A stretch of 64,000 bases of DNA from Acheta domesticus (GCA_031308135.1 JAHLJT010002630.1:95958141-96022140), one strand, 5' to 3'. Counted from the first letter of the stretch, positions 20,030-31,572 are shown. The notes: generated from the sequence alone by a model not told the origin. A program made the numbers and translations.

Positions 20030-20600
20030 GCACCCATCGTCCCGCACCCATCGCCCCTCGCCCAGCGCCCAGCCCCTGTCCCCTGCCCCGGCCCCCGCCC
20101 CGTTCCCTGCGGTCCCCGTCCCCGCCCATCGCTCCTCGCCCCCGCCCATCGCTCCTCGCCCCGCCATCGCCCCCGCTACCGCCCCCCGCCCCGCTCCCCA
20201 CCGCGCTCCCCGCCCCGCTCCCCGCCCCCGCTCCCCGCCCCGCTCCCCGCCCCGCTCCCCGCCCCGCTCCCCGCCCCGCTCCCCGCCCCGCCCCCACCCC
20301 CGCCCCACCCCCGCCCCCGCCTCGCTCCCCGCCCCGCCCCCACCCCCGCCCCCGCCTCGCTCCCCGCCCCCGCCTCGCTCCCCGCCCCTCGCCCCGCCCC
20401 TCGCCCCGCCCCGCTCTCCGCTCCGTTCCACGCCCCGGTCCCCGCCCCGGTCCCCGCCCCGGTCCCCGCCCCGGTCGCCGCTCCCCGCCCCGCTCCCCGC
20501 CCCGCTCCCCGCCCCGCTCCCCGCCCCGCTCCCCGCCCCGCTCCCCGCCCCGCTCCCCGCCCCGCTCCCCTCCCCCGCTCTCTATTCCCGTTCCCCGCCC
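20030..20600. repeat. 12-bp C-rich minisatellite (CGCTCCCCGCCC)
   Basis: The CGCTCCCCGCCC unit and relatives (CGGTCCCCGCCC, CCCCCACCCC) are repeated for over 500 bp. The 12-nt period keeps several frames open, giving Pro/Arg/Ala-rich plus-strand and Gly/Arg-rich minus-strand ORFs of up to 313 aa. These are artefacts. G-runs lie on the minus strand, opposite to the 17-kb array. Confidence 0.95.
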
Positions 20601-20724
20601 CCCCGCTCCCTGCCGCCACCCGCACCTATTCGCTTTCCACGGTGGCGGCGCGGCGGAGATCCGGCGCCGCGCTCTTCTGTCGTTCGCGCGTGACCCGGCG
20701 CTCGCGCCTCTTCGCTCTGAGCGG

Positions 20725-21911
20725 CTGAGGTGGCTCAGGGCAGCAACCCATGACACTGCAGCGCGTCTGATCGGGCGGTCCTAGGGTTCGAGTCACGATG
20801 GGGGCAGGATTTTCGACAGTAGCTAGACACTAGCTAGTTCACCCGCCGTCCGGAAGGGAATTCTAACGGCCAGGTGATCTGATTGGTAGTTTTTCGCGTT
20901 TCTCCGATCACTACCTGGCAAATGCAGGAACCACCGACCACGCGATCTTTGCATCCTCTTCCTTGTTCCTTTCTCTCTCTTTACTCACTCATACACTTAC
21001 TTGCAATACACTTCCACACATGTTGGGAGACCATTCGTTACCCTTGCTGACGCGGTCCCTGCTGATGGGAGATACCTGGGTTGGGAAAACTCCGCCAAGA
21101 GACGTGTAGGTCGGGTCCAGAACGCACCTTGCAACGGGGAAGATCACCGTCACCGCCCGCTATAAAACATGCACTCCACTTACGAGACTAATAACTAGGG
21201 GGCGGATTTTGATGGTCTAAAACATTGCCAAAAGTGATCAATAAAATGCTCGTAAAATGTTTTCAAAATGTCCTAAAAACAAAGATCCATGACGTAAGGC
21301 AATTTCATCAAAACCACTTCAGATGAACAACTCAAGCTGTTGAATATGTTATTTATGCAATCGGGGCTTCTTCCTTTTGTTTACGTGAACTCACCTTGCA
21401 AACTTTTGGTTTGTACTGTTCTTTAAAAGAAAAACTCTGCCTTTATTTATAGCGAAATCGGCCGAACTGACAAAGGCGTAGAACTGATGCCGAACTGATA
21501 GGCTTCACAGGAATCTTAAGATTGCATAATACTCACAACAGCTGACATTACAAAATGTGAACGAAAAAATCGCATAGACTACTTAGTATTTCTGTGGTGA
21601 ACATTTGTGTCATCTCGTAAATATTATTTGAAGCAAGTACCGTTAAAATGATATTAAAATTGATTAAATCTGCGAAAATGCATTAAAAATGGTGTAAAAA
21701 GGTAAAAAATGACTTATTAGTCGAAATCGATAAAAATGCAAAAAAATTACTTATGAGGATGAGTCATATTCTTTTGTTATAACACAAAATGAATTTCTAT
21801 ACAAAACGGCATTGTTCTAAAGTGAAAAGAAAAAAAAAGACGTTTCATTAAAATCCGCCCCCTACTAATAACCATAGCCGTTGATAAGCCCGAAACACGA
21901 AATAATCAATT
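20725..21911 (+). mobile_element. SINE-A copy 5, split by a hAT MITE
   Basis: The SINE runs 20725-21195 (GAGGTGGCTCAGG head, GGTTCGAGTCACG B-box, core and 3' half). It is interrupted at CTAATAAC and resumes at 21873 (CATAGCCG then CCCGAAACACGAAATAATCAA) to about 21911. The two parts join to the usual SINE-A 3' sequence. Confidence 0.9.
21196..21864 (+). mobile_element. hAT MITE, TAGGGGGCGG family, complete (669 bp, copy 1)
   Basis: The ends TAGGGGGCGGATTTT and AAAATCCGCCCCCTA are inverted repeats. The 8-bp duplication CTAATAAC is perfect at 21188-21195 and 21865-21872. The TAGGG ends and 8-bp duplication are hAT hallmarks. There is no coding frame, so it depends on a transposase elsewhere. 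It inserted into SINE-A copy 5. Confidence 0.93.
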
Positions 21912-21916
21912 GCCTT

Positions 21917-22015
21917 TTTACTTTCTCGCTTCTGCTTACGCAGTGCAGAGAAAATTATGTAATGCTGCGGGAAAAAAACACTTGAATATTCGAAAAACTT
22001 ATTGTCGGGCTTGGT
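21917..22015 (-). repeat. R-family repeat, terminal part (copy R2a)
   Basis: TTTTTACTTTCTCGC is followed by GCAGAGAAAATTATGTAATG and TCGGGCTTGGTAAGGAAACAA. These match the right end of the other R copies, reversed. Confidence 0.65.
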
Positions 22016-22514
22016 AAGGAAACAAATGGATAAATATTGTTTCTCTATATTGTAAATTATGAGACCTGGAAGGAAGAAATGTCACATCTTACTGGAAAAC
22101 AAATTGAAAAGAAAAATTGGGAAGATAGACGTAGATGGAAAATCAATATTAAAAAGTTTCAGTGGATGTTGACATTATGAGTATACTTATAAGTTGATGT
22201 ATTTGGAAAAAATGGTACTTAAGAACTTGCAAATAAAAAAAATGTAGTAAATTACTTCAAAAATATGGGATCAAATGGAAAGAATAATTCTAGGATTCAA
22301 TTGAGAGGAATGAAAACATTTGGATATATGGAGAAGTTATTTTCAAGGTTTAATAACGGAAAATAGACAAGATTTTTTTTTGAAAATAATGGCGTTGAAG
22401 AAAAGAGAAATGAGGGAGAATATTTACGTTTGGATATCAATATACTGGGACGAGCTTTGAAATATCGGAAGAATAGGAAATCATCAAATTTTCATATGTA
22501 TGAAGAATGGAATT

Positions 22515-22665
22515 GGGGAATACCAATCTCCAAAATTGATATTGCTCAATCTGTCTGGCTGATGTCGCGGTCTCTTGAATTTGAAACCGATATTTTAATT
22601 TTGGAGGGTATTTTACATGAAACTCCTGGGATATTTCCAAATTTTCAGATGAATGTTTTTTTTAT
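22515..22665 (-). repeat. R-family repeat, internal part (copy R2b)
   Basis: CTGATGTCGCGGTCTCTTGA, TTGAAACCGATATTTTAATT and a GGAGGGTATTTTACATGA segment match the internal block of R copies. The ORFs at 22430-22708 only reflect this block. Confidence 0.65.
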
Positions 22666-22746
22666 TAAGCTTAAGAGATTGGTGCTGGACGCTTTTTCAT
22701 TGAAATAACTGAGTTTCGAAAATTTCTAAAGTTCAAGTTTATAGCC

Positions 22747-23225
22747 TTTAGAATAGGACAAGGTAGAGGAAGAAAAGATCGTGCTTGGTCCGTGGCCCAT
22801 TTGTTAGGGTACTGTTGCGGCTTTTGCCTGGTGTTGATTAGATAAATCACTGAAAACCACCAATCCGAGCAACCGGTCGCTAAAATCCTCCTCCAAACAG
22901 CGAGTAAACTCGCTCAAAGTGTCGAATAATCTTGCCACCTTCGGCACTCGAATCCCAGTGCTTTCCCGTTCAGCAGCACTATAGTGCGATTTTTATAACT
23001 CTACCCTCAAGCCCCGATGGCCACGATGGAATATCACACGGCATTTCACGCCTCTCTCGCTCGTTCCGATAGATGTCGCATGATCGCAAACACTGCTTGA
23101 TACGGTCGCGATCAAGCGATATGTAGCGGAACGACTGAGAAAGACGCGAAATACCGTGACATATTCCATCGTCAAGACGGGCTTTGAGGAGCAAAGCATC
23201 AGTTGATGCAATGAGCCACGTACTC
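22747..23225 (-). mobile_element. SINE-A copy 6, split by a palindromic MITE
   Basis: Minus-oriented SINE body lies at 22747-22983 (GGTCCGTGGCCCATTTGTTA, AACCGGTCGCTAAAATCC, B-box TGGGATTCGAGTG). Its head GTGGCTCATTGCATCAACTG reappears at about 23197-23222, past the palindromic element. The split is clear because both parts match intact copies. Confidence 0.8.
22984..23196. mobile_element. Palindromic MITE PAL-1 (copy a), right end lost
   Basis: It starts GTGCGATTTTTATAACTC after TA and folds around the GCATGATCGC centre, with arms GGAATATCACACGGCATTTC and AATACCGTGACATATTCC. It ends at GAGGAGCAAAG, lacking the final ~20 bases of the usual right TIR. Confidence 0.8.
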
Positions 23226-23449
23226 CGATGCGAGTCCTCAAGCTTCGAGTAACTCTTTTCTTTGTTTGCAGGTGAGTGCGAGATATGACGTGAGGTGAGG
23301 AGCCACTCGGCAGTGAGGAAACTGGCGAAGTGGTGAGTACTTGCAGGCGATGAACGTACGGTCGTGGCTCTTAGAAGTAATCTCAAGATCTTCGAGAGAT
23401 CTATGATTGGCAGAATAAAAGATTGCTGTACCTGATATCCTCTTGTATA

Positions 23450-23678
23450 GTGCAATTTTTCTAACTCTGCCCCTCAAGCCCCTTTGGGCACGATGGAAGA
23501 TCACACGGCATTTCGCGTCTTTCTCCATCATGCCGCTAGAAGTCGCATGATCGCAAGCACTGCTTGATACGGTCGCGATCATGCGGTATCTGGCGGCACG
23601 TCTCTGAACATTGCGAAATACCGTGACATATTCCATCGTAAAGACGGGTCTTGAGGGGCAAAGTTTGAAGAATTGCAG
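23450..23678. mobile_element. Palindromic MITE PAL-1 (copy b)
   Basis: The TIRs are GTGCAATTTTTCTAACT and, at right, AGTTTGAAGAATTGCAG, flanked by TATA on both sides. The arms and centre match copies a, d and e. Confidence 0.88.
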
Positions 23679-23699
23679 TATAGTTGCTACAAGACTTGT

Positions 23700-24678
23700 C
23701 CTTAACGTAGTAATGCATTTTGAAATATGTGATTTGTAACAAGTCAATATTTAAGAACTGGATAAAGGAATTTTTAATTTAAATGGCAGGGAGGCATGCT
23801 GAATACTAAATTGATGGGACATCAAATTTGGCGCCTTTTAACTATTTTTAACACGATTATTTCCTTTTCCCAATACTAAAAAGCTTGCAGCGATGCAAAT
23901 ATTTTAGAAATCCTTAGTTTAGGCGAGTGATAAAGGATTATAACAATTCTATGTTATCAAAGAAAATGTTAAAAATTATTTTTTCTGCATGTTGACATCA
24001 ACTCCTCCTCCTATCCCCCACCCGCAGCCTCAGAAACCAGAAACATTTAAATCTCCGCACTGTCTCCGACTTTCTTCACTTATAGCGAAGTAAGCGGCTC
24101 AACGTATTCTGTTTTACTTTTTGAAATTTCATTTGATGTTTTAAACTACTGGTGCTTCCAACGCACATACTTTCTCGCTCTGCTTCTATAGGTCCTTATT
24201 GCTATTCCACTACTTCATAAACCAGCAAAACTGTATTTTACCAGCAAACGTTTTGCGTAACGTGACACGACATCCGATACTCAAAGTCAACGAACCGGCA
24301 CTTATACCACTACGCCACACCAACACTGCCTGCGTCGAACAGAGCTGTGGAAGAATAGAACCGACCTATAAATTGGTAAATGCATGATAAAGAAAAAATT
24401 GATACGATGGTACTTACGCTTTACAAATCCAAGAAGAGAAGTAAAAAAATGTTAAAAGTTAAAAATTTGAACAAATATATACAAATATTTCCAGTACATT
24501 TATCACAATTATATTTTAGTCAAAACGTAATTGTATCGGTTCTATCATTTCTAGCCGGTAATTGTCAACATGCGAAAAACATGTCTTTCAAACATGACCA
24601 AGAAAGGCAGCGGTGAACGGCTTACTCCAAATAATTTATCCGCTGATCGGCATTTGAAAAATAACTACTGCGAGAAAG
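23700..24678. other. AT-rich intergenic sequence
   Basis: No supported gene. At 24250-24330 the minus strand reads GTGGCGTAGTGGTATAAGTG, similar to a tRNA A-box, but no good B-box follows. GCACATACTTTCTCGCTC at about 24163 resembles an R-family left end. Confidence 0.3.
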
Positions 24679-24809
24679 TCTGTGCCATTCTATAGCACCA
24701 CTAGATTATTTATATATTTACCGTCCCTTATTACACACGTGAAGAAAATTTAAAGAAAAAATTTGGAGCGGTTTTTGAGAAAGTTTTTATTTTTGTAAAT
24801 TTGAATCTC

Positions 24810-25450
24810 AATTTACGCAAACACTACTCGTTTTTCCAAAAAATGGTACACGACCTTATTTGAAGTGCTAATGTTGTACAACCGACTTTGTCTGAGGCAA
24901 AAATCTCTATCTTCAATTTTGCAGTTTTTAAACAGTTTTTTGCAATTTTCGAAAAATTGGACCTATCAACGAAAATGATATCTACGCCATTCCCTTCAAC
25001 GTTCTTTGCATTATTCAACAACAAAATATAATGAAAAAAATTGGATCCATTTTCTTTTAACTTTGAAAATCTCAAAATAGGCTTCATGTAAAGTACCCTC
25101 AAATACTAAAATATCGGTTTCAAATTCCAGAGGCCTTGAGCGATCGGGGAATATCAACTTTGAAGAAAATCGGCCGAACGGTTTGGGCGCTAGCGTTGAC
25201 CACAGACGGACAGACGAACGTTTTGCTGTCAATCGATTTTGCAGTGTCAAGAAGCAACAAATCATGGATTTTGACTACACCACGAGATAGAGGATTTTTT
25301 TTCTAAATTTAGCAACAGGTTTTATCCACATTTTCGTTACCAGACCCCTGCTATAAGAGTTTTTCCGGCGAAAATTCCTCGATTTCCGGCGCACGATTAC
25401 ATAACTTTATCTTCTTACGAAGTATTCGTAAGGCGAGAAAGTAAAAAGTT
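24810..25450 (+). repeat. R-family repeat, near full (copy R3)
   Basis: It contains the blocks ACGACCTTATTTGAAG, TTTGCAATTTTCGAAAAATT, AAAATATCGGTTTCAAATTC, CACAGACGGACAGACG and GGTTTTATCCACATTTTCG. It ends ATTACATAACTTT to GGCGAGAAAGTAAAA. No coding frame is conserved between copies. Confidence 0.8.
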
Positions 25451-25545
25451 TAACTATTTTAATTTCATTATTAGTATTGTACCTTCTTTTAGTACGAAAA
25501 CTATCTTTAAATGCCTCTATTGTACTCCATCTTTAAGCGTCTAAT

Positions 25546-25893
25546 TTGTTTTATCTTGTTTTATTTTGTTTGTTTTTTGCCAACGAAAGCCCGTCTTGGA
25601 CCACGTGTACATGCATCCTGCATTTACTGGGGCCAAGTAACATAATCTCGGTGGCAGGTGCATGTAATTTGTCAAGGAATCAGCATTTAGCTCGAGCCGA
25701 TTTTTATCCCCTACAGTTGTCAGCATTGGGGATATGGAAATGATATGACAATGAGGGGTGAAAGGACGACACACATGTACAGACATAGCCAAACACACCC
25801 ATGCCCGAGGCGGGACTCGAACCCGCGATCCTTCCGTCCGAGATCGCCACGGCACTATTGTCTTAGAGATCTCAGCCATCCGAAAGGGCTCTT
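25546..25893 (-). mobile_element. SINE-B, tRNA-derived SINE (~348 bp)
   Basis: Reading minus, the head (25889-25802) has A-box TGGCTGAGATCTC and a perfect B-box GGTTCGAGTCCCG, with GCCC/GGGC closing the acceptor-like stem. A tRNA-unrelated body follows, then an A-rich tail with AAACAAAC and AAATAAAAC. The head is clearly tRNA-like but is not a tRNA gene, because the body continues without a terminator. Confidence 0.8.
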
Positions 25894-26399
25894 CTTGTTT
25901 ATAAGAATGTGTGTTTATTTGTACATTTCTAGACTGATGATGACAAAGCCACCGAAAGCCGGGCTCTCTCAGTAAATCCAAGATGACAAATATGACTTAA
26001 ATTATTTCATCCTAGAGAGCAAAGGCCGGATTAATCTAAAATGGCAAATGCATGCATTTAATACAGTAGTGCTAAAAAGCGCATCACCTCGCTCTCAGTT
26101 GTAATCTACAATATAATCCTGAAAATACACCGCTTGGTTTGCAAATATCGATTGAATTATAGTGGTAATGATATCAGAAACATCATAAAATCTACATAAA
26201 GTATATAATCACCAATTTTTGAGACCATAAAGAGCATTTTTGAGAGAATAGAAAAAGGCCAATTTTCTTTACGTGATTCGGTTTCTTTGAGCACTACTGT
26301 GATAGTGTCAAAAGGATAGAGCAGGGGGCTAGAGGTCTTTGTTCCTGTTAAATCCCTGATTGCAACTAAAGACTTTCCCAACGAGATACTGAAGATGAA

Positions 26400-26580
26400 T
26401 GAATTGAAGACCTTGGGGCAATAACATGCTATGCCACATTTCTGATGAAATTGAGATATTGGTGTATTTCGATGCCCCATAGATGTATCTAGATGTTCGG
26501 TTTTTATTTTTTAAGGATTCACCGCAAGTGGCAATGTAATTCATACATTAGTGTTCTTTGTCCCACTGTAGAATAGAATG
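26400..26580 (+). repeat. Copy of the GAATTGAAGACC inverted-repeat family
   Basis: GAATTGAAGACCTTGGGGCA, ACATGCTATGCCACATTT, ATGAAATTGAGATATTGGTG and GGCAATGTAATTCATA match the minus strand of 55857-56037. Only one terminal arm is preserved here. Confidence 0.75.
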
Positions 26581-27075
26581 TCTAGGTCCCTTAAGTGTAG
26601 TGCATGTTGTTTCATTGGGAGGTGGCGTGATACGGCAGCGAACTACCGTCGACTAGAGTGGATTCCCCTCAACCCGGTATCTCCCACCAGCGAGGCACCG
26701 TCCCACCCGGGACAAGCTCTAATCTCCCGACTGCTCTCCCGGCATTATGGTGGTGTAGTGCATGTTAGTGTAAGTGGGTGTGTAAGGGATGAAGGTAGGA
26801 TAAGGAAGAGGAAGGAAAGATCGCGCGCAGTCTGTGGCCCGTTTGTTAGGTTGCTGCTCCGCAATTCGCCTGGTGTTGGTCGGAGAAACCACGGGAATCT
26901 ACCGATCAGAGCAGCCGGCCGCTAGAATTCTCCTCCAGACCGCGACTGAATTCGACTTAGCTGACAAACTAAAGTCGAAAATCCGGCCGCCGTCTGCACT
27001 CGATCCTAGCACCTCCTGGCCAGAGGCACTGCAGTGGCATCAGTTGATGCACTGTGCCACCTCTCCCGGTTGAAA
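26581..27075 (-). mobile_element. SINE-A copy 7, near full length
   Basis: Minus orientation. The head at 27075 reads GAGAGGTGGCACAGTGCATC. The B-box is decayed. The core (GTTGGTCGGAGAAACCACGG on plus) and 3' half (CCCACCAGCGAGGCACCGTC on plus) are present to about 26581. Confidence 0.9.
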
Positions 27076-27602
27076 CAGGGCTTCAGCACGTGACGATCGC
27101 TGTCGGCAGAGCGCGGCGCGCCAGGCGTTTGTCTGCGAAGGTCACCGCCGCCGCCGCCGCCGCCGCCGTTTCCTTCGCGCTATCTGGTGGGTGATAGCGG
27201 TGGCTCTGGTGCTTACCGACTTCAATCGCCCGCCCAATTGCTGTTTATGGCCGACGGAAAAAACAAAACAAAAGGCAAACGCGTCTCCTGGAACACGTCG
27301 CGACGTTCAGGCACGTCCACGTAGTACCGATGCTCCTGGAGATAGCCGTTATTTATTGTTATGGCGTCCATTACGTAAGCGGTTTACTTTCCTGCATGAA
27401 AGCATCGACTTTCTTGACTTTCTGGGTTGATGGGTTATTGAACCAGTGGAATGTTAGGTGAAGACGTGGGTCTACGCGGCCAGTTACGTGCTGATGTTTT
27501 CACCACCATTGATGATCTTCAGATCGGTACTCGCGTATCTACATCAGAAAAATTATTAACTCCAGTTACTTAATGTTGTTGGAGAAAAGATAATCAAAAA
27601 TA
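27076..27602. other. GC-rich unassigned sequence with (GCC)n
   Basis: A GCC-triplet run (about 27145-27168) sits in GC-rich DNA unlike the repeats around it. No ORF shows a domain. It could be a remnant CpG island or 5' UTR; this is a guess. Confidence 0.3.
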
Positions 27603-27610
27603 CTCATAAG

Positions 27611-28240
27611 TAGGAGGCGGATTTTGATTACCTAAAATGTCACCAAAAATTATCAATAAAGTGCTTTTAGAATGCTTTTAAAATGCCCTAAAAGTAAAGA
27701 AAAATCTCGTAACAAAATTATCAAAACCACTGAGATGATAAACTCAAGTTGCTGGATATGTTACTGATGTAATCGAGGCTTCTTCCTTTCATTCAACTGA
27801 ACTTAGCATTTAAAATTTTGTTTTGGACTATTATTTACCAGGAAATCCCTGTCTTTAGTGATCCTAAAATCGACTGAACCGACAATGGCGCTGACAGACG
27901 TCACAGGTAAACTTACTCACAGCGGCTGACATTACAATTTCTGAGCGAAGAAATAGAATAGGCTACAGAGTGATTTTGTGGAGAACATTTGTTAATATTA
28001 TTTGTTGACAGTACCATTAAAATGATATTAAAATCCAATAAATCGGCGAAGAATACTTTAAAAATTACGGGAAAAGGGTAAAAAATGACTTATTAGTACA
28101 AAAAGACGAAAAATGCACAAAAAATGTCATGTAAAAATGGATCATTTGCGTTTGTCATAACATACAATTAATGTGTATACTAAAAGGCATTGCTCTAAAG
28201 CGCAATGAAAAAATGACATTTCATTAAAATTCGCTACGTA
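27611..28240 (+). mobile_element. hAT MITE, TAGGGGGCGG family, complete (630 bp, copy 2)
   Basis: The ends are TAGGAGGCGGATTTT and AAAATTCGCTACGTA. The 8-bp duplication CTCATAAG is perfect at 27603-27610 and 28241-28248. The interior matches copy 1 throughout. Confidence 0.92.
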
Positions 28241-28248
28241 CTCATAAG

Positions 28249-28515
28249 TATATTAATCAAATACAGATCTCAAATATAAACCATTTACAAGACACTGTGA
28301 AAGCATAATTTATAATTGAAAAAAATAAACAATAAAATAATATTATTTTCCACTCGTTAAAGGTATTAGCATACCTTCAGGAACAAATGAAAATAGTATG
28401 GGACAGCATAAAGTTGGGTTAATATTTAGAGTGAATTCCATTGCACTCGCCTTTGCATCGAATCCATTGATATCTGTTTTCTCTGTGAATATTTTACTCC
28501 ATTCTTTTTACTATC
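28249..28515. other. AT-rich sequence, nothing recognised
   Basis: No ORF, TIR or shared repeat was seen. Confidence 0.3.
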
Positions 28516-28735
28516 TCATTCGGAGTAGAGAGAAAATTATGTAATGCTGCTCGCAAAAACGACGAATTTTCGGAAGAAAAACTTTAATTACAGAGCCATT
28601 GTAAACAAAAAGTGGACAAACACAGTTGCTAAATCTAGAAAAAGAAATTCTATAGCACGCGATGTAGCCAGGATCCATATTGTGAGGGTCCTTGATACCG
28701 AAAAATCGAATGATAGCAAAACGTGATGGCAAATC
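28516..28735 (-). repeat. R-family repeat, terminal part (copy R4)
   Basis: GGAGTAGAGAGAAAATTATG, AAAGTGGACAAACACAGTTG and GAGGGTCCTTGATACCGAAA match reversed R ends. It lies head-to-head with R5. Confidence 0.7.
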
Positions 28736-28759
28736 GAATGATGGCAACTAATGGTCCTA

Positions 28760-29371
28760 CAACAGCACGTACTTTCACGTCCATATTTTCACGCTAAATT
28801 ACGCGCAAAGTACTCCAATTTCTGCAAAATTGTACGTGCCCTTTTTCAAAATCTTTGTGTAACAGATTTTGTTAAGGGAAAAATATCTATCTTCATAACA
28901 GTAGTTGTAGGAAGTCGTCGAGAGAAGTTTGAACTTTTGCAATATTCGGAAAATTAGGATTTTCAGTGAACATGAGACCTGCCTTAAACGCCATTCACAC
29001 TATCCATGCTGAATGTAAAGTACCCCCCAAAATTAAAATATCGGTTTCAAATTCAAGGGGCCGCGATATCAGCCAGATCGATTGAGGAATATCAATTTTG
29101 GAGAAAATTGACTGAACTGTTTAGCCGCTTGCGTTGTTCACAGACTGATGGAAGGACATTTTGCCGTCAATCGATTTTGCACTATCAAGGACCCACAAAA
29201 CATGGATTCTGACTACATCACGATTTAAAATGTTTTCGCTAAATTTCAAAATATGTTTATCCAGTTCTTCTTTATCAGATCCCGGCAATGAGAGATTTTC
29301 TACCGAAATTTCACCGTTTTTCGCGCATAATTACGTAACTTTCTCTCTCCTCCCTACTGAGAAAGTAAAAC
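28760..29371 (+). repeat. R-family repeat, full (copy R5)
   Basis: It runs from ACAGCACGTACTTTCACG through ACGCGCAAAGTACTCC, AAATATCTATCTTCAT, AATATCGGTTTCAAATTC and CAATCGATTTTGCACTATCA to CGTAACTTTCTCTC and ACTGAGAAAGTAAAA. It gives the best view of family length (about 610 bp). Confidence 0.8.
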
Positions 29372-30571
29372 GAATTCAGATTGTAATAAACTACGTGTTC
29401 TTGCTGTTGTGGTGTCTGTCCAGGCGGACATCACAAAATGATAACATTAGCCGAACGATAACTTTAAACGTGATTACAATAACGGCTTCATATACTCTTA
29501 TATTGCTCGTAAAACTCTGAAGAGAAAGATTTTGAAGTGCCTTCTAATAGCCTCCCAGTGAACGGTTTGAAACAAGTAAAATACCAAACAAAAGAGAAAA
29601 AATTGGAGTTGAGGTCACTGTATTGTGACCTCCGCCACGTGCGGGCAATCACGCACACTTTTTCCCGGTGCGAAACTGTACGCCGACCCGGCTCTGTGCA
29701 GTCCGCATTCACCGAATGGCGATGGGGTTTCTCATACCACACAACAGTTTGCTCCGGAGAAGGGTATAGTATCCCCCCAGAATTGCTTATGATCCAGATT
29801 TGTACTTGATCACGAAGAAAATCGTACAATCTTAAAAACAGTGATCTCAGGGAAATAATCCTGGTGGATAAAGAAGGTTAGAATAAAAATGTGTAGGCAA
29901 GATTGAAAAATCAACTTATACGGTATAATTTGAAATCACATGGGTACACTGTTTGTGAAAAAACAGAAAGGCGAAAACATAAATAAACAAACAAATATAT
30001 GCACTGATAAGGGTATATAAAACAATTTGAGCACAGTGAAATAATAAAATACCCTTTTCAAAATAACATAGACACTTGGAAAAATGTATACAGTCCCTAA
30101 GAGGCGAAGGAGTTCTGATTACAATTTGAAAATTGTATTTCATATATTTTGCTTTCTTTCTCAGAACGATATTTCTTCAGGATTACTGTTCTTAATAATT
30201 AAGATTAGTAATCCTGGTGGACTAAAGAACTTTGTCATTTTATGTTACATTGTGAACGGTTAAATTGTAAGTACTTAGTAAATATTTTTCCAACAATATC
30301 CATGTATATATGTTTAAAGATCTTGGTAAATACAAAACATAACGTACGTTCATGTATATGCAGTATTTTCTGTCCCAACTTTTCTACAGCTCTTCTTTCC
30401 GTGCGATGGTGTCACGGTTTCATCTAGTCGTATCCTATATTATTTCAGTCCTCTTTGCGGCTCTCACATGCAACAAATCTTTATAAATGAGGTCTCTAAA
30501 GAAAAGAATTTCACGGAGATGTGACGAATTGTATTTTGACTTTAACAATATGAAGGATTAAAAAACGCATC
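29372..30571. other. Unassigned intergenic sequence
   Basis: A GC-richer patch at 29610-29790 interrupts AT-rich DNA. The short ORFs have no recognised domain. Confidence 0.3.
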
Positions 30572-31068
30572 TAAATATCCATGTAAAATGCAACCCGCAA
30601 CCCACGTCAGGATTTTTTAAAAATATGTAGATCGTTAAATAACTCTTAAACGAAGCTTTCTAGGCTACATTTTGTGACCAAATGCCCCAAATAAACGTTC
30701 CTCCAACCGTAATCTACAGGATGAGATATTGACAGTTCTATTACATTTTTGCTGGTTCGACGCTTCTCGATTCAACCGCACCTTTCAGTGCCTGTAGAAT
30801 CTGCAACTGAATGAGAAATTACTAATTACTTGATATTCTGCGATTGAATTACATGAGTGTACCTCCGCAATAACAAAGTTGCATAAGAATAGTTTGTATT
30901 GACAAGTGTGTATTATATTGTTATCAATTACGAGGTGAAATATAGAACAAGTGACGGAGGATGAGAGGGTCTTGAAGAAAAATATATATTAGGGGCTTAA
31001 TAAGGAAATGGAAAAATAAGGAAAAGGGTAGGGTAGAGCATGCGAGAGTTCTCGCACGGGTACGCTAG
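30572..31068 (+). mobile_element. Helitron-related copy with intact 3' end
   Basis: 30572-30815 matches the interior of the 11.3-kb Helitron (ATGCAACCCGCAAC, CGTTAAATAACTC, TTCTATTACATTTTTGCTGG). The 3' end has the hairpin GCGAGAGTTCTCGC (31042-31055) followed by ACGGGTACGCTAG and then T. The 5' end is missing or diverged, and the stretch 30820-31020 is unique to this copy. Confidence 0.6.
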
Positions 31069-31311
31069 TCCACTTTTTCTACTCCCATTGAATAATACTG
31101 TCATTTGATTGCTGCAACCAGTTGCATAATGATAGATATTTCGATACTGTTTTCATTACGATGCAGGTTCTTGACCAGTCACAGGGAAGTTTACAAAAAA
31201 AGTAATGACATTTCATTAATCATTGAGAAACGTTTTAGAAAATGTTTCGTTTGATTGTGTACATTAAAATTGTATTTAATATTGTATTATGCTCAATACT
31301 TTTAATTTCTC

Positions 31312-31367
<56 letters not shown>

Positions 31368-31368
31368 T
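31312..31368. repeat. (TTA)n microsatellite
   Basis: An uninterrupted TTA/ATT run of about 55 bp. Confidence 0.97.
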
Positions 31369-31572
31369 TCGTGGAATATTTTTTAAAATAAATTGGATCG
31401 TAATTTCAGTTTGATCCGAAGTGTAGTACTCCCTCGGAGGCGGACAGATAACCACAGCCACCTGCGGCAGCATGCGAGGGTAGAGTTATGTAGCTGTCCG
31501 ATAGGTGTCCTTGGCCTCCACTGCCACGAAACTATTCAATGTAAAAGTTTAACTTGTAACAGTCGTAGAAAA

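Noticed and set aside
19802..20784. Overlapping Pro/Arg and Gly/Arg-rich ORFs up to 313 aa on both strands
   Set aside because: Produced by the CGCTCCCCGCCC repeat; open on both strands and in several frames, so not evidence for coding.
24250..24330. tRNA-like A-box on the minus strand
   Set aside because: No matching B-box or cloverleaf could be drawn by eye.
25802..25889. Candidate tRNA gene on the minus strand
   Set aside because: It has good A and B boxes but a poor acceptor stem, and continues into a SINE body and A-rich tail; annotated as SINE-B instead.
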